DNA from: Teretinema sp964641135
Lineage (GTDB): Bacteria; Spirochaetota; Spirochaetia; Treponematales; Treponemataceae
Direction of reading: 5' to 3'
Assembly: GCA_964641135.1 (NCBI GenBank)
Contig: CAZXJV010000092.1
Coordinates: forward strand, 1-10,199
Length of the DNA: 10,199 bases
Part shown: positions 1-7,075 of the stretch, in pieces
Layout: each line of letters opens with the position of its first letter
How positions within the stretch are numbered: position 1 is the stretch's first letter
Translations under genes and position numbers: made by a program
The notes under the pieces: generated by a model
Seen by the model: the letters and a program-made list of their open reading frames with translations, nothing else
The model's database searches: none
Told to the model about the DNA's origin: nothing

Positions 1-171
1 ACCTATAAGAATGTCATCAGGGATGACTCTACCGCAGATAAATTTGTCACTGCCCTGCATGCTTCCGAATCACAGCCCCAGCCTCGTTCTTCTCTTGTTC
101 CTGATGTTGAAGCCAGTCTCAAGAGGAGTTCGGTATTACTCAAACGGATGTTCTCTCCCTCCGCGAACTGA
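1..171 (+). CDS. C-terminal part of an unknown protein upstream of the GNAT gene
   Basis: An open frame enters from the left edge of the window and runs 56 codons to a TGA at 169-171, so the start and N-terminus are missing. The visible tail is hydrophilic, with residues such as DDSTADKFVTALHASESQ followed by a basic stretch (SLKRSSVLLKRMF). I do not recognise a family. The last 37 nt overlap the proposed start of the GNAT gene at 135, an arrangement consistent with translational coupling. By position it could be the antitoxin of a two-gene acetyltransferase module, but the visible part lacks any recognisable ribbon-helix-helix or other antitoxin motif, so this is only inference. Confidence 0.5.
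   Translation, partial: TYKNVIRDDSTADKFVTALHASESQPQPRSSLVPDVEASLKRSSVLLKRMFSPSAN
124..137 (+). promoter_or_regulatory. Shine-Dalgarno sequence and ATT start of the GNAT gene
   Basis: AGGAG at 124-128 is followed by a 6-nt spacer and ATT at 135-137. The in-frame stop TGA at 108-110 bounds the frame upstream. Between that stop and the conserved N-terminal region of the protein there is no in-frame ATG, GTG or TTG; the only other weak option is CTG at 168, which lacks a ribosome binding site. ATT is therefore the best supported initiation codon. Confidence 0.55.
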
Positions 172-719
172 TCGCCCAAATTGGCGATATTGAAGCAAAT
201 CGTCTACTTTCCGACTTTAGTTGTCCCAAAGATACAGACGTAGAGAACTTCCTCAAAACACAAGCTGTTATTCACGAAAAATCCGATATTAGTCGAACCT
301 ATCTCTTTTGGAATGGTGAAACCGCTGATAAACCCGAAGACATACGGTTCTTTGCCTATTTCACCATTACCCAGAAGGTGTTTTCATTCAGCAACACCAT
401 TTCAACAGCACAACGGCGAAAACTTGCCGGCCTTTTCTTTCAGGAAGACGAAGTGGTCGGGTATCTGATCGGTCAAATTGGCAAAAATCAATCGATCGCC
501 GATAACCCGGTTCATATGCAAGATATCCTTGCGGTTGTTTCAGACAAAGTGCATATGGTCTTCGAGCAAATTGGCGGCAGGTTCATGTTTCTTGATTGCA
601 AGGCCGCCAACGAAAAGGTCTGCGCGCTGTATAAGTCAAATGGCTTTATTCCCTTTCAGGACATAGTCCTTGACGGGAAGGGTGCATACCATCAAATGGT
701 AAAACTCCTCCACTCCTGA
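135..719 (+). CDS. GNAT-family N-acetyltransferase, probable ATT start
   Basis: The 194-residue protein has the look of GCN5-related acetyltransferases, which transfer an acetyl group from acetyl-CoA. The pattern VVGYLIGQIGKN (about residues 107-118) matches the variant acetyl-CoA binding segment seen in small GNAT proteins. The C-terminal part GGRFMFLDCK...LYKSNGFIPF (about 147-174) matches the usual final strands, where a tyrosine and NGF are typical. A frame starting at the first conventional codon, GTG at 378, would lose the conserved first half (SDFSCPKDTDVENFL and RTYLFWN), so the long form is preferred. It overlaps an unknown upstream gene and ends just before a hairpin terminator. Many short GNAT proteins in such two-gene units are toxins that acetylate aminoacyl-tRNA, but substrate and toxicity cannot be read here. 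The segment looks richer in A+T than the phage head genes, which fits cargo or flanking DNA. Confidence 0.8.
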   Translation: MTQTDVLSLRELIAQIGDIEANRLLSDFSCPKDTDVENFLKTQAVIHEKSDISRTYLFWNGETADKPEDIRFFAYFTITQKVFSFSNTISTAQRRKLAGLFFQEDEVVGYLIGQIGKNQSIADNPVHMQDILAVVSDKVHMVFEQIGGRFMFLDCKAANEKVCALYKSNGFIPFQDIVLDGKGAYHQMVKLLHS

Positions 720-721
720 AC

Positions 722-747
722 AAGACCGGCCCAATCGGACCGGTCTT
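722..747. terminator. Bidirectional hairpin terminator between convergent genes
   Basis: AAGACCGGCCC, a 4-nt loop AATC and GGACCGGTCTT form an 11-bp stem. It has one C-A mismatch when read on the plus strand and a G-U pair when read on the minus strand. On the plus strand it is followed by TTCTTTCC, a U-rich tail expected of an intrinsic terminator for the GNAT gene. On the minus strand it lies just after the last head-operon gene, whose stop is at 755-757, so it can also close that operon, though the U tail there is weaker. Confidence 0.8.
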
Positions 748-754
748 TTCTTTC

Positions 755-1315
755 CTACACCCCGATTAAGGCTACCGTGCCACCCTCGATCTCCTCGCTC
801 CCGTCGGTGTTCTCCAGATGAAGAATCACCGGCCAGCCGAGTTCCTTCCCGGCCACTACGCCGGGGCAGGAGCTTTCAAGGCTGGTTCGGTTAGAAGCGG
901 TCAGGTCGAAGATGCTGGTACTAGGGCTTGCTTCAGTTCCCAGAAGATAGAGCATCGCCGTTTGACTTGCCTCCACCTGGTCGTCGAGGGTAATGGCATC
1001 GCCGGTTTGGGCAGTAATCTCGGAAACGAGGGTTTGGCCGCCCGTGTACCGGATCACCACCTGTCTGCCGGTAAGGCCGGCGCCGATTCCCGGAATCGTC
1101 AGAACTGCGCCCTTGGCGGCAAGGCTGAACCGGTGGACTGCCTCAGTTTGGAGGACAATCAGGTTTCCTCCAGCGGCTCCGGCTCGAAGCCTGAGAGCAG
1201 GAACGGTTACCCGCTGGTCACTTGCCGGAATGATCGGGTAACTAATGCTCACGCCGGCGGCCGCGTTTCGGGAGGGGATCGGGATTACTTTCAGAAGTTG
1301 CGCGTTGTATCCCAT
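755..1315 (-). CDS. Putative capsid decoration or head-associated protein
   Basis: This 186-residue protein is the last gene of the minus-strand head operon. It starts 1 nt beyond the major capsid stop (TAG at 1319-1317), with GGGAG six nt before ATG. It has no catalytic motif that I recognise. It is rich in small and beta-branched residues (AAAGVSISYPIIP, GAAGGNLIVLQTEAV, GQTLVSEITAQTGDAITL), which suggests an all-beta fold. In HK97-type phages this position directly after the capsid gene often holds a decoration or head-completion protein, so a capsid-surface role is inferred from context. A head-tail adaptor is less likely, because such adaptors are usually helical. No further gene follows in the operon before the terminator, so this is the only candidate for any head-completion function in the window. 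Confidence 0.55.
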   Translation of the reverse strand: MGYNAQLLKVIPIPSRNAAAGVSISYPIIPASDQRVTVPALRLRAGAAGGNLIVLQTEAVHRFSLAAKGAVLTIPGIGAGLTGRQVVIRYTGGQTLVSEITAQTGDAITLDDQVEASQTAMLYLLGTEASPSTSIFDLTASNRTSLESSCPGVVAGKELGWPVILHLENTDGSEEIEGGTVALIGV

Positions 1316-1316
1316 G

Positions 1317-2630
1317 CTACGCTCCCGTCTTCAGGGTAACCATGTTGCCCTTGCTCCGGGTCACAAGGAAGCCGTCACGCTTCCTGAACCGGAGAAAGAG
1401 TTCTCCGTGTTCGAGCGCCTCGGTCGTCGCGTCGAAACGCTTAATCTCAACGCCCTTCCGGTTTCCATGGATGATCCTCTTGGGGTTCATGAAGATGGCG
1501 AAGGCCTGATTTGCAACGATGTCACCCATCTGCGGCAGGATATGGCTTTCCGTGTAGGCATAACCGTCAACCGTGCCGGGCTTTCCGTCCATCGGGCCGC
1601 GCCAAATCGGCCTTCCGTTCGCGTCCACGATGCCCGTAACATGGGCAAGGACAGACTCATGAAAGAACCACCGGCAATCCTTTCGCTCTTCGGCGGGCAC
1701 CAAAAGGACCGCCTCACGGAGATCCTTGTAAGTGAGTGCCGTGGCGGCCGCGCCCCCGATCGTCTTCGTCTTGATGTCACTCGCATTGAAAGCACCCGTG
1801 AAGGGAGCCGCGTTCGCGAGGAGGCACTGCCGGTCGAACTCGAGGGCGTAGGTCTCGGTGAACTCGTCGATGAACATCGAGCCAAGGTCGACGAACACGT
1901 CTTCCTCGAACTCGTCAAACCACGGAATGAATCCCGCGAGGGTGTAGGCCTTGAGTTCGACGCGGGTCGCGCCCTGGGGCTTCGAGCCGTCGATCTTCTG
2001 CCCGTAAGCGGTAAGCCACTTGAGTTCCACACCACCCCGCTCGCGCTGGGGCAGGAAGATACTCGGGCCCGTCATCGGACGGTGCTTCACGAGGTTCATC
2101 ATCACCGACTGCTTCGCCGCGTCTTGCATGATCGCACTCTCGTAGATCGGGTTAATCAGGTACTGCTCGTTCGTCGCCATGTTGCCCATCGGCTCTCCCA
2201 GGGCGGCCTTGTTGTTTGAAAGCTGGAAGCCCTTCTCCGCAGTCCAGTTGAAGTCCCGCGGATTGTTCCAGTTGTCGCTCTTGAGGTTCGGACTACATCG
2301 TAGTTCTCCAAGGGTCTGGAGGTTCCCCACCCAGGCCGCGGCGATTGCCTTCCCGAGCTGGTAGCAGAGTTCATTCCTCGAAAGCTCTTTCGGATTCGCG
2401 GCCTCGCCTTTCAGGTTGAGCCGCATCTCCTTGAGAGTCCCCTTCAGGGCTTCAAGCTCCGTTGTCGCCTGTCCCTTGAGATCGGCAAGCGCCTTGCCCA
2501 CGTCGTCGAGAATTCCTTCCTTCTCGGCAAAGTAGTCGGCGGCCGCTTGCTCGGTCGTAAAACCGGTCTTTTCCACACGCTTCATGCCCTTCAGTTTCTC
2601 CGTCAGGCCTTGAAGCATCACGTCTCCCAT
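1317..2630 (-). CDS. Major capsid protein, HK97 family
   Basis: The 437-residue protein matches the HK97 major capsid layout. The N-terminal 90 residues or so are charged and predicted helical (LTEKLKGMKRVEKTG, ALADLKGQATTELEALKG), like the delta or scaffolding domain removed by the prohead protease. A mature shell domain follows, with an N-arm, an E-loop region (FLPQRERGGVELKWLTAYG), a helical spine (FVDLGSMFIDEFTETYALEFD) and a P-domain/A-domain part ending FLRFRKRDGFLVTRSKGNM. The open frame extends back to 2753, but ATG at 2630 is chosen because GGAGG lies 5 nt before it and the upstream extension overlaps the protease gene in another frame. The intergenic gap to the protease is 13 nt. 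It self-assembles into the procapsid around the portal. Confidence 0.9.
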   Translation of the reverse strand: MGDVMLQGLTEKLKGMKRVEKTGFTTEQAAADYFAEKEGILDDVGKALADLKGQATTELEALKGTLKEMRLNLKGEAANPKELSRNELCYQLGKAIAAAWVGNLQTLGELRCSPNLKSDNWNNPRDFNWTAEKGFQLSNNKAALGEPMGNMATNEQYLINPIYESAIMQDAAKQSVMMNLVKHRPMTGPSIFLPQRERGGVELKWLTAYGQKIDGSKPQGATRVELKAYTLAGFIPWFDEFEEDVFVDLGSMFIDEFTETYALEFDRQCLLANAAPFTGAFNASDIKTKTIGGAAATALTYKDLREAVLLVPAEERKDCRWFFHESVLAHVTGIVDANGRPIWRGPMDGKPGTVDGYAYTESHILPQMGDIVANQAFAIFMNPKRIIHGNRKGVEIKRFDATTEALEHGELFLRFRKRDGFLVTRSKGNMVTLKTGA

Positions 2631-2643
2631 AGTTTCCTCCGTT

Positions 2644-3342
2644 TCAGGTAATTGTGGTAAGCGGCCAAAAGCCGCACCTAACCGAACGGGCGGTAGGGGC
2701 GCCGGTTCTATTGCCAAGAGCCGTAGAGTTTTCGGCATCGCCGGAAACTCCAAGCGAACTCGTTCGCACCGAATCCGTTTGCAACGCGAACGGATTCGCA
2801 GGTACGTTACAGATCGAGAACTCGAGTAGTTCCTGTTTTCTAATGATGAGGTCGCAGGTTTCTTCCGGGTTCTTCTTGCGGTCGATAAACTCGATTTCCT
2901 TCACGAGCATCCCGACGCTTCCGGCCCGGATAACGCCTGCCTTTACGCGTTCGCCGATTCCCCAGCCGAACTCGTCTATGTCCTTCGCGTTGAACTTTAT
3001 TTTACCGGAAAGGTTCTCCGTAGCGGACAGGTCTTGTGCCACTCCGATTGCAGGTATACCGTGACAGTGTGCCCAAAGCACCACCGGGTTTTCACGGTAG
3101 CGATCAAGCTCCCAGCCCTTCGGGTCAACGCGCTCGTCAAAGCGGTCTGTGTCATAGGTCGAGAATACCCAGGGGATAAGACCGTCAACTTCCTCGGTTG
3201 TTTTACCAAGGAAGCCCGCAAGGATAATCTCGACCGGTTCCTTCACCTTTCCGGATTCCGTTGTATTCGCTTTCAGGAAGTCAGTCAGCGTCTTTGCAGT
3301 CACCCGTTCGAATTGCCTTACACCCTTAAACCTCAACAGCAT
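2644..3342 (-). CDS. Prohead maturation protease, HK97 family (peptidase U35)
   Basis: The 232-residue protein carries the signature of HK97 prohead proteases, serine proteases that trim the scaffold domain of the capsid protein during maturation. The region FSTYDTDRFDERVDPKGW (about 60-77) is followed by WAHCHGIPAIG, with the probable catalytic His92. AGVIRAGSVGMLVKEIEF (about 135-152) comes next, then ELLEFSICNVPANPFA, with the probable nucleophile Ser176 in the usual S-x-V/C-x-x-PAN context. The last 40 or so residues are low in conserved features. ATG at 3342 has GAGGAG seven nt upstream and overlaps the end of the LuxR-type gene by 17 nt, indicating coupling. It sits directly before the capsid gene, as in HK97-like heads. 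Confidence 0.9.
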   Translation of the reverse strand: MLLRFKGVRQFERVTAKTLTDFLKANTTESGKVKEPVEIILAGFLGKTTEEVDGLIPWVFSTYDTDRFDERVDPKGWELDRYRENPVVLWAHCHGIPAIGVAQDLSATENLSGKIKFNAKDIDEFGWGIGERVKAGVIRAGSVGMLVKEIEFIDRKKNPEETCDLIIRKQELLEFSICNVPANPFALQTDSVRTSSLGVSGDAENSTALGNRTGAPTARSVRCGFWPLTTIT

Positions 3343-3991
3343 AGTCTTTCTCCTCGTAGTGATGCAGGTTGTACTGAAAGCCGATCTTCACCAGCTCAAC
3401 GAGACTTTGCACTCCCATCTTCCGGAAAGCGTTCTTCCTCGTCGTACACGCCGTGGTTTCCGCCACCGCGAGCTTCCGCGCAATTTCCTTGAGGGTGTAT
3501 CCCTTCAAGGTCATCACGAGCATCGCGTGTTCTTTTCGGCTCAAGAAGCGATACCCCTTCCCGTCAACGTGTACCCGTTCATCGAGAAGTCGCCGCAGGT
3601 CCGGGGGATAGTACCGCCGTCTGTACTGAATCGCGGCAGTCGCGCGTTGAAACTCGGTTCTGCAATTGATATTGGCAAGGATGACATCGACGCCATTCTT
3701 TATCAGACGCATTGATATGTAATCAGACAGTTTATGAGGAGAAATGCAGACCACGAAAGCCTCTGGAAATTGGAGCTTCATCCGGTTCAACTGATTATCC
3801 ATGTTGAAGCCGATTGCCATAATACTGAACACCAGCACATTTACTAACTGTATCGTATCAGCGGTCAACAGTTCGTCCATCGTGTGAAGCACTTCCACTT
3901 CTCTCACTCCACATACTTCTTTTACCAGAGGCACAATCATAAACTCTGCCATATTACTACAACCAAACAGAATTACCCTTTTTGATACCAT
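3326..3991 (-). CDS. LuxR/GerE-type transcriptional regulator with receiver-like N-terminus
   Basis: The 221-residue protein ends in a LuxR-type helix-turn-helix at about 148-205: LSRKEHAMLVMTLKGYTLKE, then IARKLAVAETTACTTRKNAF and KMGVQSLVELVKIG. This matches the L-T-x-R-E-x-x-V-L, G-x-S-x-K-E-I-A and K-L-x-V-x-S pattern of the family. The first 120 residues resemble a response-regulator fold (RVILFGCSN, VNVLVFSIMAIGF, AFVVCISPHK, KNGVDVILANI). They lack the acidic pocket and a clear phospho-acceptor Asp, so this may be a pseudo-receiver. AGAGG lies 6 nt before ATG. The gene sits between portal and protease and overlaps the protease start by 17 nt. Regulators of this type are not normal members of a head operon, so it is probably an inserted cargo regulator or the element's own timing control. 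Its sequence looks richer in A+T than its neighbours. Confidence 0.82.
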   Translation of the reverse strand: MVSKRVILFGCSNMAEFMIVPLVKEVCGVREVEVLHTMDELLTADTIQLVNVLVFSIMAIGFNMDNQLNRMKLQFPEAFVVCISPHKLSDYISMRLIKNGVDVILANINCRTEFQRATAAIQYRRRYYPPDLRRLLDERVHVDGKGYRFLSRKEHAMLVMTLKGYTLKEIARKLAVAETTACTTRKNAFRKMGVQSLVELVKIGFQYNLHHYEEKDYAVEV

Positions 3992-4004
3992 TCGGATCCT
4001 CTCT

Positions 4005-5219
4005 TTAAATAGGTTTTTCAGCGTCGTTCACCGGAACGACAGTTCCCGGTCGATACCAGGTATCTCCCCAAGGCTTCAACGGCTTGCCGCGTTCGGAAAG
4101 TACGTCATTGATGGTCTTGAGTCCGGCGGCCATTTCTTCAATGTCGCGCTTTGACTGTTCGTCCTCGCTCTTCTGGAGTTCGGGGATACTCGAAAGGTCG
4201 AACGTCCCTCGTTCGGCCAAGCCAAAGCGTCTGAAAAACTGGGATTCCGCTATCATCTCGAAGTTTTTGAGTATGGGGATTAACGTATACTTCCAGAACG
4301 CGGCATGTTGGCTTTCCGTGTCGGTGCCTGAGAGGTTTGCTTTTGCGTCCTGTATGTTTGCCACGCGGGGAGGGATGCCGTACTTGGCAAGGATCGTGTA
4401 TAGGTTCCAGCGTTTGAGATCAAAGAGCTTTAATACGTCGGGCGAAAAGGTGAGCGGTTTGAAATCCGTTCCCTTTCCGATAACCGCGATCTTACGGTTC
4501 TTCGCACTCTTCCCGTATTTCCGCTCCCATCTCGCTTCGATGAGGTCGGCTTCCTCTTCCCGGATCAACTGGTCGGTCTTGAGAATCCCCTGCGGAATCG
4601 CATTATGTTTAAGAAGGTCGGTATTCGATTTGTTAGCCCATGAATCCTGTTCAAGCTCGTACTTCAAGGAGACGAGCGGCGTCACCCCGCGCCACGGATT
4701 CCATGGATTCCATTCCCTGAAATGCACGATCTCGTCCGGAAGAATCGGGACGACGTCTCCGTCGGTCGTATAAAACCAGCGGGTAACGACTCCTTCCTCA
4801 ACCCGCATCGTCATGCGTCGCGGATTGAGTATGTGGATTTCTTCGGGTATGCCTCCGGTATAGTCGTTTCCGAAATACCAGAAAGCCTCGCCCTCAAGAA
4901 ACCACCATGCGCCCGTCTCCTTCCACAGATCGTACCGGCTAAGAATCCGGTTGGGCTGATTGAAAAGTGCGTATACCGGGCCTGAACCAATCTTCTTGCC
5001 ATCCTTTGAAATGGCAAACTCAGTTCTCCCGATATTCCTCATCAAAATGCCTATGGCGATATTTACCCAGGCATGGGTAAGATAGTAGTCTTGCTGACCG
5101 GGGAGGTTCATCGCCTCTGCAAAGGGGTCATTGGCATAGAGGCCATCCCCTTCTTGTAAGGCTGTAGAAAAGCCCTCGAGCGCCTTTCGTACCCCCTCAG
5201 CAATAGCGGCAATCCTCAT
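4005..5219 (-). CDS. Phage portal protein, HK97 family
   Basis: The 404-residue length and motifs fit HK97-type portals, which form the twelve-fold ring at one capsid vertex for DNA entry and exit and bind the terminase. Recognisable segments include YYLTHAWVNIAIGILMRNIG (about 45-64), GPVYALFNQPNRILSRYDLW (wing), WWFLEGEAFWYF, HILNPRRMT, DEIVHFREWNPWNPWRGVTP (about 163-182) and the later stem/clip region ending in LSERGKPLKPWGDTWYRP. ATG at 5219 overlaps the stop of a 32-codon gene as ATGA, so translation is likely coupled. The stop is followed 13 nt later by the LuxR-type gene. No frameshift is apparent. Confidence 0.9.
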   Translation of the reverse strand: MRIAAIAEGVRKALEGFSTALQEGDGLYANDPFAEAMNLPGQQDYYLTHAWVNIAIGILMRNIGRTEFAISKDGKKIGSGPVYALFNQPNRILSRYDLWKETGAWWFLEGEAFWYFGNDYTGGIPEEIHILNPRRMTMRVEEGVVTRWFYTTDGDVVPILPDEIVHFREWNPWNPWRGVTPLVSLKYELEQDSWANKSNTDLLKHNAIPQGILKTDQLIREEEADLIEARWERKYGKSAKNRKIAVIGKGTDFKPLTFSPDVLKLFDLKRWNLYTILAKYGIPPRVANIQDAKANLSGTDTESQHAAFWKYTLIPILKNFEMIAESQFFRRFGLAERGTFDLSSIPELQKSEDEQSKRDIEEMAAGLKTINDVLSERGKPLKPWGDTWYRPGTVVPVNDAEKPI

Positions 5220-5314
5220 CGTTTCCGCGCCACCTTCGAGACGCTTCTTTCGCGGGTTGCCCTTCGGTTCGGGTTACCTCCTCTTGTTGAATTTTTACAT
5301 TTATTTGATTCCAT
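5216..5314 (-). CDS. Small basic peptide (32 aa) coupled to the portal gene
   Basis: A 33-codon frame fills most of the 131-bp gap between large terminase and portal. It starts at ATG 5314 with GAGGTG just upstream and ends in a TGA that overlaps the portal ATG (ATGA). The peptide begins MESNKCKNSTRGGN and ends SVSKVARKR. Eleven of its 32 residues are Lys or Arg. I recognise no family. The good ribosome binding site and the overlap argue that it is translated. It may serve mainly to deliver ribosomes to the portal start, or act as a DNA- or RNA-binding packaging accessory. Both roles are inference. Confidence 0.5.
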   Translation of the reverse strand: MESNKCKNSTRGGNPNRRATRERSVSKVARKR

Positions 5315-5350
5315 CCTATCACCTCATGTAAAAAAATCTAGGTAAATCGC

Positions 5351-6601
5351 TCAGGAACACACGACGCCGTACTGTACCTGACTGAAGATCGCGTACCGCA
5401 TGGCGTCCATGTAATGGTCATTCACTTTCACTATCTGATTCGCCTCGTCCCGGGCGTAATCCGCTATTTCCTGTAACACCCCGGTACACCGGGAACTCAC
5501 GAAAAACTGGTCTCGCTCCATCAAGGCACAGATGTAATCGATGCCACTATCGACGGAGTTGTTCGCCTTCACCCCGCCGGTTATCTCCTGAATGCGCTCC
5601 CCGCCTGCCGGATCGCAGAAGGTCGGGAACACATTCACAGTTCCGTCTTCGTTTCGGTACCAACCCTGTTCAGTCAGGTCTTCGTTGAAGGTTCTCGTCG
5701 GTACGTTGTATGCCCCGTAGTCCGCAATCAGGTACACCGTCTTTCCGATCCAGCCAACCTTCACGTTCGTTATGTTAAGGCCGAAGTCCTGTCCCGCCGT
5801 CACAAAGTCAAAGCTCTCGGGCATCTCGTCGGGCGCAAGAATCATATCCTCGCTGAACTTCTCGTAGACCACACCTTCGGCTTTGACCCACAGCCCATCC
5901 CGGAATCGCGCCCGCTGTTTTTCCGGCATCGTATCAAGGATGTCCTCGATGTAGTCGGTCGCAAGATTCTCCGCGTTATCCTGAGGGTTAAGGAGCATCG
6001 AGGTGTAGAGATCCGGCTTCATGAGCGGAGTATCCGTCCTCGCCTCGATCTTCCTGATGAACACCTTATACGCCCAGTGCATCGGACTTGCCGGATTGCA
6101 GTCGTACAGGAACATGTTCCGGCATCCCGGCACGTTCATCGCAAGGCGGCTATACGCCACGTTGACCGCCGCCCATGAAATCTGACTCACCTCGTTGAAG
6201 TAAATCGTGTTGTACTCATGGCCAAGAATCTTGTCGACTTGTTCCTTGTCCCCAAGGCCACCGATCCAGATTTCAGAGCCGTTCCACAACTTCACGTAAT
6301 TGTCATGCACCATGAGCTTGAAGCGCTTCGGCCCAAGGATTTTCTTGAGCCAGGGCATCATCGTCTCGTGCAGGACCGAACTCCGGGCATCCTTCGTGCG
6401 GAGCCGGCATATCAGGTGCCGGCTTCCCGCGTATCGCACCGCCCGGTAGATGATGACGATCACGAGGATCGTCGTCTTCCCGCTCCGCGAGCCACCGAAG
6501 AGGAGCACATGCTTCGCGCCGCTTTTCAAGAGCGACAGCGCCTTCCGCTGTACCACCGTCGGCTTGAAGACCGCTCCGAAAAGGTCAGGTAGCTCGCTCA
6601 A
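5351..6601 (-). CDS. terL: Terminase large subunit
   Basis: The 416-residue protein is the DNA-packaging motor. Its ATPase has a Walker A motif FGGSRSGKT (about 35-43) and a Walker B strand NTIYFNEVSQI, with the catalytic Glu near 137. The RNase H-like nuclease carries the expected acidic residues in TAGQDFGLN (Asp272), FCDPAG (Asp330) and HYMDAMRYA (Asp399), so both activities look intact. The start is TTG at 6601. An in-frame TAA that ends the small terminase lies only one codon upstream, and no other start precedes the conserved region. The subunits are therefore in one frame separated by a single stop. It works with the portal and small terminase to fill the procapsid. Confidence 0.93.
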   Translation of the reverse strand: MSELPDLFGAVFKPTVVQRKALSLLKSGAKHVLLFGGSRSGKTTILVIVIIYRAVRYAGSRHLICRLRTKDARSSVLHETMMPWLKKILGPKRFKLMVHDNYVKLWNGSEIWIGGLGDKEQVDKILGHEYNTIYFNEVSQISWAAVNVAYSRLAMNVPGCRNMFLYDCNPASPMHWAYKVFIRKIEARTDTPLMKPDLYTSMLLNPQDNAENLATDYIEDILDTMPEKQRARFRDGLWVKAEGVVYEKFSEDMILAPDEMPESFDFVTAGQDFGLNITNVKVGWIGKTVYLIADYGAYNVPTRTFNEDLTEQGWYRNEDGTVNVFPTFCDPAGGERIQEITGGVKANNSVDSGIDYICALMERDQFFVSSRCTGVLQEIADYARDEANQIVKVNDHYMDAMRYAIFSQVQYGVVCS

Positions 6602-6604
6602 GCT

Positions 6605-7075
6605 TTATAAGCCCCTGAACCCGTCATCAAATATGATCTCGAGCTGACCGACTCCATCGTCGTCGCCCTTCTTCCCGTCCTTACCGTAAATCGTCCGCTC
6701 GATCTCGAAGGCGGTCTTGATAAACTCAAGGGCATTGCCCTGGGTCACCTCGTCCTTCTCCATCGTCTCAAGCTTCTGCTTGCCCTTTTCAAGAAGGAGT
6801 CCGGTCGCCTCAAGGTACTTCTTCTCCCGCTCCACGATTTCCCGCTCACGCTCAGCCCGCCGGAGGCCATCGAGGTAGGTGTCATACGCGCCGCACCGCT
6901 TTACCCACTCGTACTTCGCTGACCACTTACACCACGCACCGTAGCGTGAGGAGGGAATCCCGTTCAGCACAAGTGCCTTCAGGATTCCCCGCTCCCGTCC
7001 GTAATCACGATAGAGACAGAAGGCGTTCCATGCCGCGTTCGTCTCACCGTCCTTTCTTTCCCATTCCTCGGAAAT
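6605..7075 (-). CDS. terS: Small terminase-like DNA-packaging protein, ATT start
   Basis: The 156-residue protein lies directly before the large terminase. Its N-terminus, beginning about residue 5 with WERKDGETNAAWNAFCLYRD and continuing to WSAKYEWVKRCGAYD (about 50-64), fits a helix-turn-helix DNA-recognition domain as in phage small terminases or terminase-associated proteins. A long charged helix (about 70-105, with REREIVEREKKYLEA) suggests an oligomerising coiled coil, and the C-terminus is acidic (DDDGVGQLEIIFDD). The family assignment rests on context plus the W-x-R-x-x-G-E-x-x-x-A-x-x-A-F pattern. The first conventional start, GTG at 6970, would delete the conserved domain. An in-frame TGA bounds the frame at 7079-7081, and the only plausible start in between is ATT at 7075, with AGGAGG six nt upstream. 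Confidence 0.75.
   Translation of the reverse strand: MSEEWERKDGETNAAWNAFCLYRDYGRERGILKALVLNGIPSSRYGAWCKWSAKYEWVKRCGAYDTYLDGLRRAEREREIVEREKKYLEATGLLLEKGKQKLETMEKDEVTQGNALEFIKTAFEIERTIYGKDGKKGDDDGVGQLEIIFDDGFRGL

Noticed and set aside
728..740. GGCCCAATCGGAC partly matches the tRNA end GGCCCACCTGGAC, suggesting an att site at the left end of the head operon
   Set aside because: Only 10 of 13 bases match and the bases are part of a terminator stem; the flanking T-arm sequence is absent.
818..2219. Long plus-strand open frames opposite the decoration and capsid genes (818-1339 and 1245-2219)
   Set aside because: They are antisense to genes with clear HK97 features, have unnatural compositions rich in Arg, His and Val, and lack proper ribosome binding sites.
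2631..2753. Longer capsid protein starting at 2753
   Set aside because: The extension overlaps the protease gene and has a proline-rich, non-coding look, while ATG at 2630 has an ideal Shine-Dalgarno sequence.
6218..6592. Plus-strand open frame opposite the large terminase
   Set aside because: It lies wholly antisense to the Walker A and B region of the terminase and has shadow-like composition.
7055..7075. Programmed +1 frameshift: ATG at 7064 followed by six codons and TGA, then a shift into the small terminase frame, as in prfB
   Set aside because: The ATG has a poorly spaced ribosome binding site, and the terminase-like residues WERKDGE already lie in the ATT frame upstream of the proposed shift, so initiation at ATT is simpler.
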